Positions 31,202 to 43,275 of a DNA stretch of 64,000 nucleotides are shown piece by piece. Under the pieces are notes generated by a model. The model made no database searches and was not told the origin of the DNA. It worked only from the letters and a program-made list of their open reading frames with translations. Position 1 is the stretch's first letter; each line of letters begins with the position of its first letter. Source of the stretch: Cordylochernes scorpioides (lineage: Eukaryota > Arthropoda > Arachnida > Pseudoscorpiones > Chernetidae). Location: contig CP092880.1 of NCBI GenBank assembly GCA_030710605.1, positions 23,952,467 to 24,016,466 of the forward strand, in the 5' to 3' direction. A program made the translations under genes and the position numbers.

Positions 31202-31407
31202 TGTAAGAATAAATCAGAGGTTGGATCTCAGAAAGTATGTTTAATTATCAAATAGATTATATTTAGATGACAAACAATAGAGAGTTAAAAGAGGTAAGCG
31301 GTGGCAGTCAACAAGCAAGCAAATCTGAAACCTATATACAGTTACGTAATGTCTGGGGGAAGTGGCCGTTGCTAAGCGACAGCCGAGGTGCGAGTCACTT
31401 TTCAACA
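31202..31407 (-). repeat. Copia 5' LTR
   Basis: 206 bp, matching the 3' LTR base for base by eye. It is followed on the minus strand by the putative primer-binding site at 31190-31201. Confidence 0.93.
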
Positions 31408-31412
31408 CTTAC

Positions 31413-34265
31413 TTTGTCTCTAAGTTCCCCTGTGTGACTCAAGTGTTGTATGGCACTTCTACTATGAGTAAGAATCCATATATCGTGATGTTTAGTATTT
31501 CTGATGGATTTTAAGACTTCATAGATGGCTATAAGTTCTGATCTGAAGATTGAGCAAAAATCTGGGTTTCTTCAGTTCATTTTCTCATTGCCATTTGTGG
31601 TTTTAATGAGAGAGCCACTGCCAGTGTGTCCCAACTCGTCTCTGCTACCATCGGTATAGATAGTTATTGCATTTTTAGGAATTTTATTAATTATTTCTAT
31701 TGATAATTGTTTTAAGTATTCTGGATTTTGGTATTGTTTGTTGGTGGGTTCGTTTAAAGTGGCATTAAAAATAACATTTTGTTAGTGGTTCGCATGTAGA
31801 TATTTTTTCAGCTAAATAATATTTTTCCACTTTATATTTTAAAAATCCATTTCTTTTGGCCAGGTGGAGAGGGCCTTCTTTTTTGAGTCTTATATTGGGT
31901 TCCCAAATAAGTATGTTTTTGAAAGTTCTGTGTTTATTTTCATAACTTTTGATTTTGTTTATATATTTTGGCAGATTGTACCTTATTCTATCCTTTAAGG
32001 GCATAATGTCTGCCTCGCAAAGTACAATATTATTAGGGCAGGTATTTCGAAGACCTGTAATAATTCTAGGTGCATTTAGTTGTATCCTTTCCAGTGTTTT
32101 TAGATTTGTTTCAGATGCTGTACCATATATTTGATATCCATATTCCAAGATAGGTCTCATTAGAGATGTGTAAGTTAATTTTAGTGTTGTTGCTTCAGCT
32201 CTCCACTCTTCCTGAAATATATTTCAAGATTTTTAATCGGTCTCTTCCTTTTCTAACAACTCCTTCAATATGTTTACTGGAATTAATTTCTGGATCCAGG
32301 GTGTAGCCGAGATATTTAGGATGTTTATTATATAGCAATTGTTGTTCTTTCAGAATAATATTTGGTCTTATTTTGTATAGTTTCTTATCGGTAGTAAAAA
32401 GACAGGTTTCAGATTTTTGGGGGTTAAATTCTAATTTATGTTTATTAGCAAATTTTTCTAGGTGGAGAATAGTCTTGTTCAAATCTCTTTCAGCTTTTTT
32501 CCAGTTAGTGTTGCTGCTCCATAGAATAATGTCATCAGCGAAAAGTCCAATATTGGTTTTATGTGAAAATTTGTCTTCTATGCCTGCAATAAATAGGGTG
32601 AAGAGAGTTGGGCTAAGGACTGATCCTTGTGGTAATCCTTGGTACAATTTGAAGGTTTTAGATAGAGTGCCATTATATTTTACCCTGATGTATATATTTT
32701 TAAGGGAATCATTTATCCAAGTGATAGCTTTTCCATCAATTTTGAAATGTTTGTATAATTTTGTAATTAACTTGTTTTTCCATACCTTATCAAAAGCTTG
32801 TGTAAGGTCTAAAAAGCAGCTATGGTGTGGTTAGTTGGCTTTTTGTTTTGTGCATCTTTTACCTTTTGTGTGAAAAATAAGAGTTGGACTATTGTCCCAT
32901 GTCCTTTCCTAAATCCATATTGTTCTTCTGGTAAGAGATTTCTTGTGTCGGGGTGGTAGGTGAGTCGTCTGAATATAATTTTTTCCATTAATTTGCAGCA
33001 AATATTTGTGAGGGAGATAGGTCGGTATTTTTTTTGGGTCATCAGCAGATTTGTCAAGTTTTTTAATGGGAATTATTGTTGCATTTTTACAGTCTTGAGG
33101 CAATTTTCCAGTTTTCCAGGAGTTATTGAAAATATTAAGAAGTCTTTCTTTGCCAATTTTGCCCAAGTTTGATATCATTCGGCCATGGATTCCATCTGGC
33201 CCAGGAGTCTTTTTTGTGTCAGTGTTTTCTAATGCATAAGCTAGCTCTTTCATATTGATTTTTTTCATGGAAAATATTATGAGTGCTGGTGACATTTTTA
33301 CAGTCATGACCTTTTTTCAACCTTGATTTTACTACTTATTTGATATGAATTACCTAAAAGATTGGCAGCAATTTTGTCATTAGTTGCTGGTGTACCATCT
33401 GTATTCTCAAACATATTTGTGTTTTCAGTTTGTGGCTTGACTCTGTCAATTTGTTTTGCCAAATTCCAAAGTTTTGTATTTGGGTTTCTTGGGTTCAGGT
33501 TTTCACAAGTTTGTTTCCATTTTTCCCTTTTCACATTTACGTATAATCTTTTTATTTTTGCAATCACAATGTTCAGTTCAGTTCTACAATTTGTTTGGTT
33601 TTGGGTGCACTTTTTAGTAGTTCATTTCTTTTAGTTATAAGTGTTTGAATATTTTTTGCCTGGTGTGTATAATTTGGAATCCATTTCTTAATATAACCTC
33701 TTGGTATTGAAATTTTGGCTGCTTTAATAATGGTGTTTTCGAAAGATATCATATTAGCCTTTTTGAAGTTCCATAATTTTTCTTAATTGAGCTAGTTTTG
33801 GTCTTGGTGCTAATTTCTATCAAATTAGGCAAATGATCACTTTCAAAACCTTTTAATATTTGCTATTTGCATTTGTGGAAAATGTCAGGATAGTAAAAAC
33901 TTATATCAAGGGCTTGTGCAGTATTATAGCTGTAGGAATGATGGGTAGGATTTCCATCATTTAAGCACATGAAGGCATTGTCGTCAAATATGTTTGATAG
34001 TATTTTGCCTCTTGGGTTTGGCGTAGAACATCCCCATAGTTGATGTTTGGCATTAAGGTCACCTAAAATAATAGTGTTGTCTCTAAGAAATTGAGCCATT
34101 GTTCCATCGTCAATAAATATATTGTTTGGAGGGTGATACATATTGTATATGTTGATGGCTTTGTTTTGATTGAGGTAGACTTTGATACCTTGGGTGTCGA
34201 GGTCTAATGTGTTTGGAATATTAACGGCTATGTCCTCATAGTACAAATTATTGATTAAAAATGCT
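31413..34265 (-). pseudogene. Jockey-like LINE, endonuclease to RNase H, broken
   Basis: On the minus strand, from 34265 downward, it has endonuclease text (INIYNMYHPPNN, IILGDLNAKHQLWG, QALDISF), RT text (KKTPGPDGIHGRMIS, YRPISLTNICCKLMEKI, GFRKGHGT, GLPQGSVLSPTLF, LFADDIILW), a thumb block (MRPILEYGYQIYGTAS) and an RNase H start (AITIYTDGSRDE). It is broken into at least five frames. The YXDD box is FADD. The Copia element interrupts its RNase H, and the first residues of its endonuclease meet a plus-strand RNase H fragment near 34266. Confidence 0.8.
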
Positions 34266-34266
34266 A

Positions 34267-35090
34267 GGCCACGCCCTTTAACAGCATATACAGATGGATC
34301 TTCAGACCTTACCCTGAGTAATGGAGGGGCCGGAATTAACATAATACTGCAAGATGGAACAAACATCAAAATCAAAGAAGGAGCAGGACAGATTTCGTCA
34401 AACTTCACTTGTGAACTGACAGCTATCTGGAAAGCCCTTGATGTATGCCTTAACCAATCATCCCTGCATCAAGCAGAAGGAATTTTAATATACAGCGACT
34501 CCATATCCGCTCTAGAAGCAATTCAGAAGGGCAATACTAAAATCACACAGAAAATACACTCGTTACTTACCCAACTGGAACCATTGGAGAATAACTGCAT
34601 TCTACATTGGATCCCTGCCCATGCTGGGATCGGGAGTAATGAAATGGCATTTGAATTGGCGAAGGAAGCCAGAAGGTTGAGCCAAAGGAAAGAACAAATG
34701 TCATTATTTGACGCTGATTCTTTGTCAGAATACAAGATAATTAAACAAAAAAATAAGAAAAGATCAAAATGCTAAATAAACTCCGAGAGAAAAATGACAA
34801 AAACTATAACAAGACTTATAACAAAACACTATAAAGGAATGACAATACATCCAGATGGCACAAGAACCTATAGGGCATGCAACAATTGTCCTGGTGTGGA
34901 ACTTACACCTACCCACATATTCTCATGTCCAGCAATGGCCGCAGCCTTGCAGAAATTTGGCATACACCCAGAGCAGCAGCTTTACACACCAAAGATAGTG
35001 GACATTGCTGCTGATGTGATGGAGATGCATGGTACATCTGAGGCTCTTTATTGGACACGACAACAACAACGGCATTCCAGAGTAAAATAA
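34267..35090 (+). pseudogene. LINE RNase H and C-terminal zinc region, broken
   Basis: RNase H motifs are well kept: AYTDGSSD (Asp), CELTAIWKAL (Glu), YSDSISALEAI (Asp) and WIPAHAGIGSNEMAFELA. After a TAA at about 34775 a second frame gives YRACNNCPGVELTPTHIFSC, a Cys/His motif typical of LINE C-termini, ending at 35090. The TAA is shared with the second copy at 61777, so both come from an already broken template. Confidence 0.8.
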
Positions 35091-35620
35091 ATTATCAGAG
35101 ATAGATACATATTTTTCAAATGAATTAAAATAAATATAATCGATACTGAGTGAGAGTTGAATTAAAAATATTAGAATTTTATTATCTTCGGAAACAAACC
35201 GTATCTAAAATATCAATTTTCTTTTTGCTACATGTTTTAATTTGCATTTACCTATTTTACATATCTCTGATTGTATTTGAAAATCGTTAACCAATTCTTC
35301 ATACTTTTGGCGAAGTGGTGTTTTATTAATTTGTTATTTGATATTATTAGGGTTCTTTCCTGGTATTCAAAAAGAAAAAATACGTGTCGATCAGTTATAT
35401 TTTTCAATTTATCAAACAATTTGGCCGCTGAATCTCTGATTCTGGTAGAGCGCCATCTGGCGAATAAAATTGTAACTAAAATCAATTTCGAATTTTACAT
35501 TATTTGCCATAAAAATTCCCATTGCATCCTGAACACAATGGTGTTTACCGCATTGCTCTAGCGCGAATATTCGCGGAGTTATTAATTTTTAAAGTTGTGC
35601 GGGACTTTTGGATCACCCTG
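34267..35620 (+). mobile_element. Chimeric repeat: LINE RNase H fragment plus mariner terminus, copy 1
   Basis: The left half is a LINE C-terminal coding fragment and 3' UTR. From about 35225 to 35620 the sequence is instead the terminal 396 bases of the mariner-like transposon at 20157, inverted, ending exactly at its terminus (GGATCACCCTG then TATATA). The identical arrangement, with the same LINE-to-mariner junction, occurs at 61777-63022. The two copies differ in where the LINE part starts. Confidence 0.75.
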
Positions 35621-35783
35621 TATATAGATTCTTCAGAAAAATAATTCGAAAAGGTGTAAAGCTAATATCTAGTACAATGTTAACTATTCTTTCTTAACTT
35701 TAGAACAAACACACAACCAAGATATTTCACTATAAGAATTGTAGCCATTATAAGACACGAATACTTATTTTATACATAAAACA

Positions 35784-36026
35784 AACTTCTACTGTTCTTA
35801 ATGCGATGGAAAAAAATATTAGGAGGGTTTAGCGCATCAGATTGGTGATCCCTCCCAGCTGTTTCGCCAATATAATCTACCAGACCACTTCTTGGAGTTC
35901 TAATACTGTATTGGAAGGTTATGATAAGCGGTCTGGTAGATTAAATTGGCGAAACAGCTGGGTGGATTCATCACTGATGAACCAAACCCTCCCAATATTA
36001 TTTCATCGCAGTAAGGACAGTAGAAT
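35784..36026. mobile_element. Long-TIR MITE family B, copy 2
   Basis: Inverted repeats start TTCTACTGTTCTTAATGCGATGG on the left and end CGCAGTAAGGACAGTAGAA on the right. Inner arms include CAGCTGTTTCGCCAATATA and AATCTACCAGACC, giving an almost complete hairpin of about 240 bp. Non-coding. Confidence 0.75.
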
Positions 36027-36406
36027 TTTGATTAATATGTAAAAGAAACATTCAATTCTTATATATAGATATGCGGTAAAAAGACGCGCTTCCCCTAACA
36101 ACCAATTGTTCATTAGTATATAATTGTTGACTTTGCTTAGAATTTTTAATGAAACTGATTCCAATAATTATTAATTAAACATTATATTTATTGATTTACA
36201 AGAGAGAGAACAAAATATAAAAGGGAAACTAATATTGAACAAAAGGAACTTTTTTCTGTTTCGGTTAGCGCCTATTTACCTGTGAACTTACACACACTCT
36301 GTGAAACAATTAATTAATATATGTACAACAATAATCTATCATCTAAAATATATTAAATGATATATACAATAATATGCGTATATAATAATAATAAGCGTCA
36401 AAAATA

Positions 36407-37205
36407 GTTTAAATTTATTATAATAGATGGCGTGATAATACATCATAATAAATGATGTAAGTAAATATTGTATAAATAGGCGTCTGATTTTATTAACAAA
36501 GTGGGAGAATTTTCGTTTGGTTCGAATATCAATAAATAGTTTAAATTTATGATAATAGATGGCGCGATAATACATCATAATAAATGATGTAAGTAAATAT
36601 TGTATAAATAGGCGTCTGATTTTATTAACAAAGTGGGAGAATTTTCGTTTGGTTCGAATATCAATAAATAGTTTAAATTTATGATAATAGATGGCGCGAT
36701 AATACATCATAATAAATAATATAAGTAAATATTGTATAAATAGGCGTCTGATTTTATTAACAAAGTGGGAGAATTTTCGTTTGGTTCGAATATCAATAAA
36801 TAGTTTAAATTTATGATAATAGATGGCGTGATAATACATCATAATAAATAATATAAGTAAATATTGTACAAATAGGCGTCTGATTTTATTAACAAAGTGG
36901 TAGAATTTTCGTTTGGTTCGAATATCAATAAATAGTTTAAATTTATGATAATAGATGGCGTGATAATACATCATAATAAATAATATAAGTAAATATTGTA
37001 TAAATATAGGCGTCTGATTTTATTAACAAAGTGGGAGAATTTTCGTTTGGTTCGAATATCAATAAATAGTTTAAATTTATGATAATAGATGGCGTGATAA
37101 TACATCATAATAAATAAAGTAAATATTACGATGCACTAGATAAAAGTAAATATTGTAAATAGGTGTCTGATTTTATTAACAAAGTGGTAGAATTATCGTT
37201 TGGTT
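36407..37205. repeat. 132-bp satellite, six units
   Basis: Units begin with GTTTAAATTTATGATAATAG at 36407, 36539, 36671, 36803, 36935 and 37069, giving a period of 132 (134 once). Each holds AGATGGCGYGATAATACATC, AGGCGTCTGATTTTATTAAC and TTTTCGTTTGGTTCGAATAT. The last unit has a small insertion with direct repeats. Because 132 is a multiple of three, a 211-codon minus frame stays open across the array; I regard that as a by-product. Confidence 0.92.
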
Positions 37206-37800
37206 TGAAAAAGTGATAAATATGGCGGTCGTCCAGTGTTGCCGAATGTAATGAGAACATCAATTACCCCAATTGACCGAGATTGTAAAATTACCATATG
37301 TATGAGGAGGCGCTTCACATAATATTCTCAAATTTTTCTTCAGCTGATGGGGAACGTTGTAAATATGTTAAATGAGTATGCAAATGTAAATAAATGAAAT
37401 GTAAATATATTGTTTACAAAACAGAATACAATCGAATGTTTTTTATTGTTTTTTTTTGTATGTAATTAGTGTAAATAACTTGTCTCTATTGTTGCATATG
37501 CAATATTACATTTATAATTCAATTGCCAGGTAAGGCCTGTAGAGATAATAGCGTTGATGATTATGTGAGAGATTATTACAAATTTTATATATGTAATATT
37601 GTATAGTGAACAATTGAAGTAAAAATTTTATAAAAACAATATTCAAAGCGGGTCTGATGGGATTGAGTCCAGTTGCGGACTATGAACAAATGTTTATTTT
37701 AAGTATATGTATTTATTTAGATGAAAAGCTTGTAGAAGAGTTCTTAAACTCGAAAGCTTTCTATTATATAATAATTTTTTAAAAATGATTAAATAAAAAA
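37206..37800. other. AT-rich flank, no gene seen
   Basis: Contains a short T-rich tract near 37440-37457 and no coding similarity. It links the satellite to the MITE/hAT nest. Confidence 0.45.
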
Positions 37801-38013
37801 GGCATATCCTGACCAGGCTTTTTAGAAGGCAGAGCACCATCTAGTGCAAGCATGTCAAACTCAAATCCTAACAAGGGCCAAATAAAAAAGTAATAAAGCT
37901 ATGTGGGCCGCAAAAAAAAAAAAAAAAAAAAAGAAAACAAGTAATTAAATTTTTATAGTAACATTTATGTAGGTTTATTTTTAAAAATACTATTAAGAAA
38001 AAAGAAAGTAAAG

Positions 38014-39843
38014 TTAATATTTTCTCCCTGATATTTGGCATCTCTTTTCTGCTACCATCTTTCCTACTTCGGGGGAAATCTTGTTCGCAGTGATTAATTT
38101 TAAAACTGACCCAAGGTGAACGTCAGTAATTATCGATCTGATTGGAGCTTTATTTCCTTTCATAAGTGAAAATAACTGCTCGCACCGATAAGTACTTCCA
38201 AACATGGACATAATTTCATATGCTAATTTTCGAGTGTTTTCAAATCTGGCTGGCAAATATTTGTAAAATTCAGAAACGTCAACTTCAATGAATTTTGCCT
38301 TTAAATCTGAATCGCACTGGATATCTATTACCTCCATTTGCATATGATTAGGTACTGATTCTATATTTATCGAGAAAATCGAAGAAAACAAAGTAAACTT
38401 GCCTTCCAAAGATTTGAAATCAGAAAACCTTGTTTCAAATTCATTTCTAAGACTTAAATTTTTTTCCGCATATTTTTGATACGATGCAGTTTCACCTAAA
38501 CATGATTTGCACATGTTGCATGTCGGAAAGTGCATTAAATCTTCGTTTTTCAACTGCTTTTCCCAAAGAACTAGCTTACATTTGAATGCATTAACTTGGT
38601 CACACATGTTGGTAATGATCTGATCCTTTCCTTGCAGTTTCACATTTAAATCCGACAAGTGTTTTGTTATGTCAACCATGAAGGAAAAATCTTGCAACCA
38701 TACTTGATCAGAAAACAAAGTGATGTCTTGATTCTTGGTTATTAAAAACTGATATATTTCTTCTTTCAAGTCCCAAAATGGTTTGAGAACCTTGGAGCAT
38801 GATAGCCAACGTACCTCGGTATAGTATGATAAACCTGAATATTTGCTTTCTAATTCAGTTAAGAACAGAGAGAACTGTCGCTGATTTAAACCTCGAGATC
38901 TTATGAAATTGATGAATTTTTTGATAGGTGTCAACACATTTTCCATTTTTATTACCTTCGTACATAATACTTCCTGATGTATAATGCAATGCGTATGATG
39001 AATATTGGAACTATCAGAAATTTCACTTAGTTTATTTCGCAGTAATGCTACGAAACCGTTGGTTTTTCCAGTCATTGAAGGAGCTCCATCTGTTGCTACA
39101 GAAGTCAATTTTGATTGAGGTAAATTGTATTTTTACAGAAGATCATAAACGCAATTAAATATATCTTCTCCTGTAGTAGTGCCATGCATCGGTAATAGTT
39201 CCAATAATTCCTCAAAAATGTTGAAATCCGTGTCGCAAGCTCGAAAAAAAAAAAAAAAAACAGCTAACTGAGCTACGCCCCCAATGTCCGTACTCTCATC
39301 ATAGGCAATGGAAAATGCTTCGAAACAAGATGATTTTTCTTTTATCTGATCATTTAAATTTCTGGCCATATCAGTAACTCTTTCCACAACGGTATTTCGA
39401 GACAAAGATATTGCTTGAAACGTCTTCACACTTCCAGGACAAACAATTTCTGCAGCTTTAATTAAACATTCCTTGATGAAATCACCTTCAGTAAAAGGTT
39501 TTGAGTGTTTAGCTATCATCTCCGATAAAACGTAGCTTGCATGCACCGCCGCTTCACTCTCTTGTGATACTTTAGTAAACATAAACTGTTGTTTTTTCAT
39601 TCCCAACTTGAACTCTTTTAACTTTTCTTGTCTCATTAAACCTTCGTAGGTATCATATTTTGATTTATGTTGTTCATAATGACGTTTAATGTTATATAAT
39701 TTTGGTACACTAATAGCATTATTACATATCAAGCAGATGATTTTATCTTTTACTTCAGAGCAAAAATACTCTAATTCCCACTTTAATTGAAAATTCCTAT
39801 GTTCGTCAGCAATTTTTCGTTTAGTTTTACTGCCACTTTTTTA
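38014..39843 (-). pseudogene. hAT transposase, single nonsense codon
   Basis: One reading phase from about 39843 to 38014. It shows a BED-like zinc finger (CLICNNAISVPKLYNIKRHYEQH), a catalytic-domain start (YDESTDIGGVAQL), VATDGAPSMTGKTNG, HCIIHQEVLC, the central insertion (LFSDQVWLQDFSFMVDITKHL) and a C-terminal dimerisation block (YEIMSMFGSTYRCEQLFS). The style is that of GTF2IRD2/ZMYM6-type hAT proteins. A TAA at 39133-39135 interrupts it. An A17 tract at 39244 inserts several Phe codons without changing frame. No ATG precedes the zinc finger, so the start is lost or in another exon. Confidence 0.88.
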
Positions 39844-40014
39844 ATTTATTTAACAGTTGGGAGAGACACGCCATATCCACAATTTGGATAATTGCGTGTA
39901 TATTTTAAATTATATACAATTAATACAATTGAACATTGGAAATCATTAAAATTAAACGTTCAATGTCAAATTTTACATATAGCAATTATAAGTAGTAGCT
40001 TGAAATATGTACAG

Positions 40015-42768
40015 TCAACGCTTTCGCCTCAAAATATACATCCTGCAGAATCTATTAAACTTGATGTATTGGTCTTTATTGCAAGCAGCTTGTTTTCTAT
40101 TAGTCAGGTAAAGTTGGTTTTCTTCCCTTAGATCAGAAGTTAATGGACAGTCTATCAGAAGATGTTCAGTGGTTTGTTGTTCGTTTCCACAAGTGCATGC
40201 AGGTGAACCAATTTTGCCAATTCTAAACAAATATGTGTTGAAGTCACCATGTCCAGTAAAAAATTGAACGTTATAGAAGTTGGGTTGAACATAGTTAGGA
40301 ATTCTTGAAGTATCAAAGAATCCCTTGAAATTATCATTGGCACCTCCATAGTATTCCTCAAATTTCTGGTTTATAAAATTAGATATCATTTTTCTTTTAG
40401 TTGGATCTGATTTTTTGTATCCAATATTCATTTTTAGTATATTTGTTTCAATAAAATCCGTGAGCTTTGGTGTTCTAGCAACAATATGAGTACAGTTTGA
40501 AGATGTTGAATTATAAACCTGTGTACTGTGCTTCAAAATTTTGTACTGCAGAGAGTTTAATTTATCTTTGACTTTTTTGGGTATAAAGTTGTACCAGATC
40601 GTGGAACCATAAGTTAGTGAACTTCGAAACAGTGTCTTATAGAGTTCTATTCTTCTTTTACTGTACAGTCCCCATGCTTTCCCGGTTAATCCAATTAGGT
40701 ATCCACTAGCTCTATTTGTCTTAGTAATAATCTCATCAATATGGGGCACAAAATCCAATTTGTTTTTATTTCTATGATTTTTAAAAGTTATTCCCATAAT
40801 CTTCAGTTTTTCTACCCGATTGGCAGTGATAGTGTTAGGAATTTTTGCAGCTATTTTGCTATTAAACAAGTATAAGATTTTCGTTTTCTCTTCAGATACG
40901 GTCAACTTATTGTTCCCACACCAGTCTAATATTCTCCCCATGACCTTTCCTGTTGTATTCCGAAGTTCTGTCAAGTTGTTTCCCCAACATATCACAGTTA
41001 AATCATCCGCATAAGCAATGATTTCACTGTTTGATTCTGAATAGTTATTCAATAAATCGTTTAGAATAATATTCCATATTGTAGGGGATATAGGCCCACC
41101 CTGTGGACATCCCTTACTTAATTTTTTGTGGGTTTCATTTGATGAGTATCTAAATCTCACTCTTCTATTATTAAGAAAAGACTGTAGTAGTTTTATTATT
41201 GAAGCTTGAACGTTGTCCTCATCTAGTCTTTTCAGCACCATCGGCCACCATGCATTGTCGAACGCTCCACTTATATCAACTGCGATTATAGCTGTATATT
41301 CTTTGTTTTTATGTTCTAGAGCTATTTTGACAATTTCATTTAATGCAGAGATAGTAGATCTTGATCTTCTAAATCCATGTTGACGATTGTTAAGCAGATT
41401 TGAGTCTTCATAAAATTTTATTAGTTTGTTGTTAATTATTTTTTCAAATATTTTGGAAATATTTGAGTTGAGACAAATGGGTCTGTAGCTTTTATAAATT
41501 TTCATGTCTGTTTTACCTGGTTTGGGAATAATTATTACCTCAGATTTTTTCCATTCATTCGGATAATAATTTAAATCTAAGCATTTTTGAAAAAGTTTCA
41601 CCAGTATTGGAACTATTAGTTGTTTAGTATGTTTTATCATATTGTTAGAAATATTATCAATTCCAGGCGTTTTCTTTGAGTTTAGCTCATCAATTATTCC
41701 ATTTACTTCATTGGGCGTTATTATTATATTTTCTTTATTATGAAATCCTAAAGTATAGTTCCTTATGTTTTTGTGGAAGGTTGTGTCTTCATTATCTCTA
41801 TCATCGGGGAAAAGGTTGTTCAAAAGTTCTACTGTCTTCTGGAATCGTTCTTCATCTTTATTCACTTCTAAGATTTCCAAAATGCCCTTTCGGTTAGAAC
41901 CGTTTTTAATATTATTGTATACCCTGTATAAATTTCCATATGGGTTTTTTGATTTGATGTCCTCTAAGAAAAACCTCCAAGACATTCTTTTAGCCTTATT
42001 TATTTCCCTGACGTATTTGTTTCTTGCACTTTTATACTGTTGTTGAATATGGATAGAGGGATTTTTCGCCCGATAGTAGGAGTTACGGAGGTATTTACAA
42101 TAGCTCTCAAGGCGTGTCAAGTCCGCGTTCCACCATCTGTTTATGTTGTTTTTTATTTGTTTGTTTTTTCTTAGTTTAAGAGTATTATACGCTGCTTCAA
42201 TGAACGTGTTCGAAAGTTCTTTTACCGCGCTATCGACGTCTTTCCTAGTATTTGCTGTATCTAAAAAGTTTTCAATATTATTTTGATCTATTTTAATGAA
42301 ATTCTGGGCAAAATTTGACCAGTTCGCCTTTTCTTCACTGAATTTCCATGTGGAATAATTAGTAGCTGTGGTGAAATTGTCAGTTATATGTACTTCATAG
42401 ATTATTGCTACATGATCAGAGATCTGCGATATTTGTTCTGTGTGCCAGTCTCTGATAGCTGCTATTGCTTGTTTGTTAGTCAGCGTCAGAACAATCACAC
42501 TAGCATTTCGACATGTAGTGGATTTATTATTATGTATGATTAAGTTCGTTTCGTCAATGATGGGGATCAATCTATGCCCATTGTAATTTTTTGCAGAATC
42601 ATACCATAATGGCGATCTGGCGTTAAAGTCACCACTTATAATTAGGGGCGTGTTTATAAATGTTTCAGTTAGTGATCTGAAGAATGTTTCGTGCTCCTTT
42701 CTCATAGAATTGGGGTGAATATAAATATTTGATATAGCAATTTTCTCACTTGGTTTTGATGAAGACAT
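40015..42768 (-). CDS. LINE ORF2, endonuclease C-terminal part plus RT, 917 codons intact
   Basis: A long uninterrupted frame from an ATG at 42768. It has an endonuclease part (IISGDFNARSPLWYD, ISDHVAIIYEV), RT (KKTPGIDNISNNMIKH, YRPICLNSNISKIFEK, HGFRRSRSTISALNE, AVDISGAFDNAWW, KGCPQGGPISPTIWN, catalytic IAYADDLTVICWG), a thumb, and a C-terminal CTCGNEQQTTEHLLIDC zinc motif. The KGCPQG style is R1/LOA-like. The first 70 or so endonuclease residues are missing, with the break near 42790, so this is a 5'-truncated copy. The absence of any stop in 2.75 kb implies a recent insertion inside the older hAT. Confidence 0.88.
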   Translation of the reverse strand: MSSSKPSEKIAISNIYIHPNSMRKEHETFFRSLTETFINTPLIISGDFNARSPLWYDSAKNYNGHRLIPIIDETNLIIHNNKSTTCRNASVIVLTLTNKQAIAAIRDWHTEQISQISDHVAIIYEVHITDNFTTATNYSTWKFSEEKANWSNFAQNFIKIDQNNIENFLDTANTRKDVDSAVKELSNTFIEAAYNTLKLRKNKQIKNNINRWWNADLTRLESYCKYLRNSYYRAKNPSIHIQQQYKSARNKYVREINKAKRMSWRFFLEDIKSKNPYGNLYRVYNNIKNGSNRKGILEILEVNKDEERFQKTVELLNNLFPDDRDNEDTTFHKNIRNYTLGFHNKENIIITPNEVNGIIDELNSKKTPGIDNISNNMIKHTKQLIVPILVKLFQKCLDLNYYPNEWKKSEVIIIPKPGKTDMKIYKSYRPICLNSNISKIFEKIINNKLIKFYEDSNLLNNRQHGFRRSRSTISALNEIVKIALEHKNKEYTAIIAVDISGAFDNAWWPMVLKRLDEDNVQASIIKLLQSFLNNRRVRFRYSSNETHKKLSKGCPQGGPISPTIWNIILNDLLNNYSESNSEIIAYADDLTVICWGNNLTELRNTTGKVMGRILDWCGNNKLTVSEEKTKILYLFNSKIAAKIPNTITANRVEKLKIMGITFKNHRNKNKLDFVPHIDEIITKTNRASGYLIGLTGKAWGLYSKRRIELYKTLFRSSLTYGSTIWYNFIPKKVKDKLNSLQYKILKHSTQVYNSTSSNCTHIVARTPKLTDFIETNILKMNIGYKKSDPTKRKMISNFINQKFEEYYGGANDNFKGFFDTSRIPNYVQPNFYNVQFFTGHGDFNTYLFRIGKIGSPACTCGNEQQTTEHLLIDCPLTSDLREENQLYLTNRKQAACNKDQYIKFNRFCRMYILRRKR

Positions 42769-42989
42769 ATTGAATACAAAGGTCTGAAAAAAAAACTAGT
42801 AATCGCTAACACAAAATAATAAAACGTTTTAATTAATATTTTATTTTTTTTTTAATTAATATTTTTTAACTTACCAGACACAGAATAACTGCACAAATTA
42901 TTGAACGTAACTTAATTTTTTTTTTTCTAGTACTCCGAAAGAATATTTTCTTTAAACTTTAAGGCACACAATACTTATGGCGATGTACA

Positions 42990-43275
42990 TACGTTATGTA
43001 TGTAGGTATAATATTATTGGTTCTATTGTTTTTTCATGTGTTAAGCGTATTTACGCAAATTTGGCCCTAAATACCCATTTCTTGGTTTCTCAAGAAGCCT
43101 CTGGGACCAAAAATATTTTTGGTCGCAGTGGTACAGCCTGCTCCACGCTGACGAGCGCCAACAGCGAGAAACACGTTCGTGGATGGCTTTTCTTGATTTA
43201 TAAAGAAATTGGTTTGGCCAAATATCACGGAGCAAGTTAAATAAACGTTTAGTTTATTTTTGCTCCAGTGGTTCG
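42990..43275 (-). repeat. MITE family C piece, inverted
   Basis: Reverse complement of the core of the MITE at 43643-43960 (shared strings GCGTATTTACGCAAATTTGG, AAGCCTCTGGGACCAAAAAT). It lies inside the right part of the hAT. Confidence 0.7.

Larger units (their letters stand above)
27375..31407 (-). mobile_element. Young Copia-type LTR retrotransposon
   Basis: Two 206-bp LTRs (27375-27580 and 31202-31407) are indistinguishable by eye and are flanked by a 5-bp duplication CTTAC (27370-27374, 31408-31412). The minus-strand LTR ends are TG...CA. A primer site TGGCAGCAGAGC follows the 5' LTR (31190-31201), similar to the 3' end of initiator Met tRNA. A purine-rich AGGTGGGAG precedes the 3' LTR. 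Gag, zinc knuckle, protease, integrase and RT lie in one frame with one TAA. The RNase H core is deleted in frame. It sits inside the RNase H region of an older LINE. Confidence 0.95.

Noticed and set aside
36339-36974. 211-codon repeat protein on the minus strand
   Set aside because: Entirely satellite; the frame is open because the period is divisible by three. No start context or known motif.
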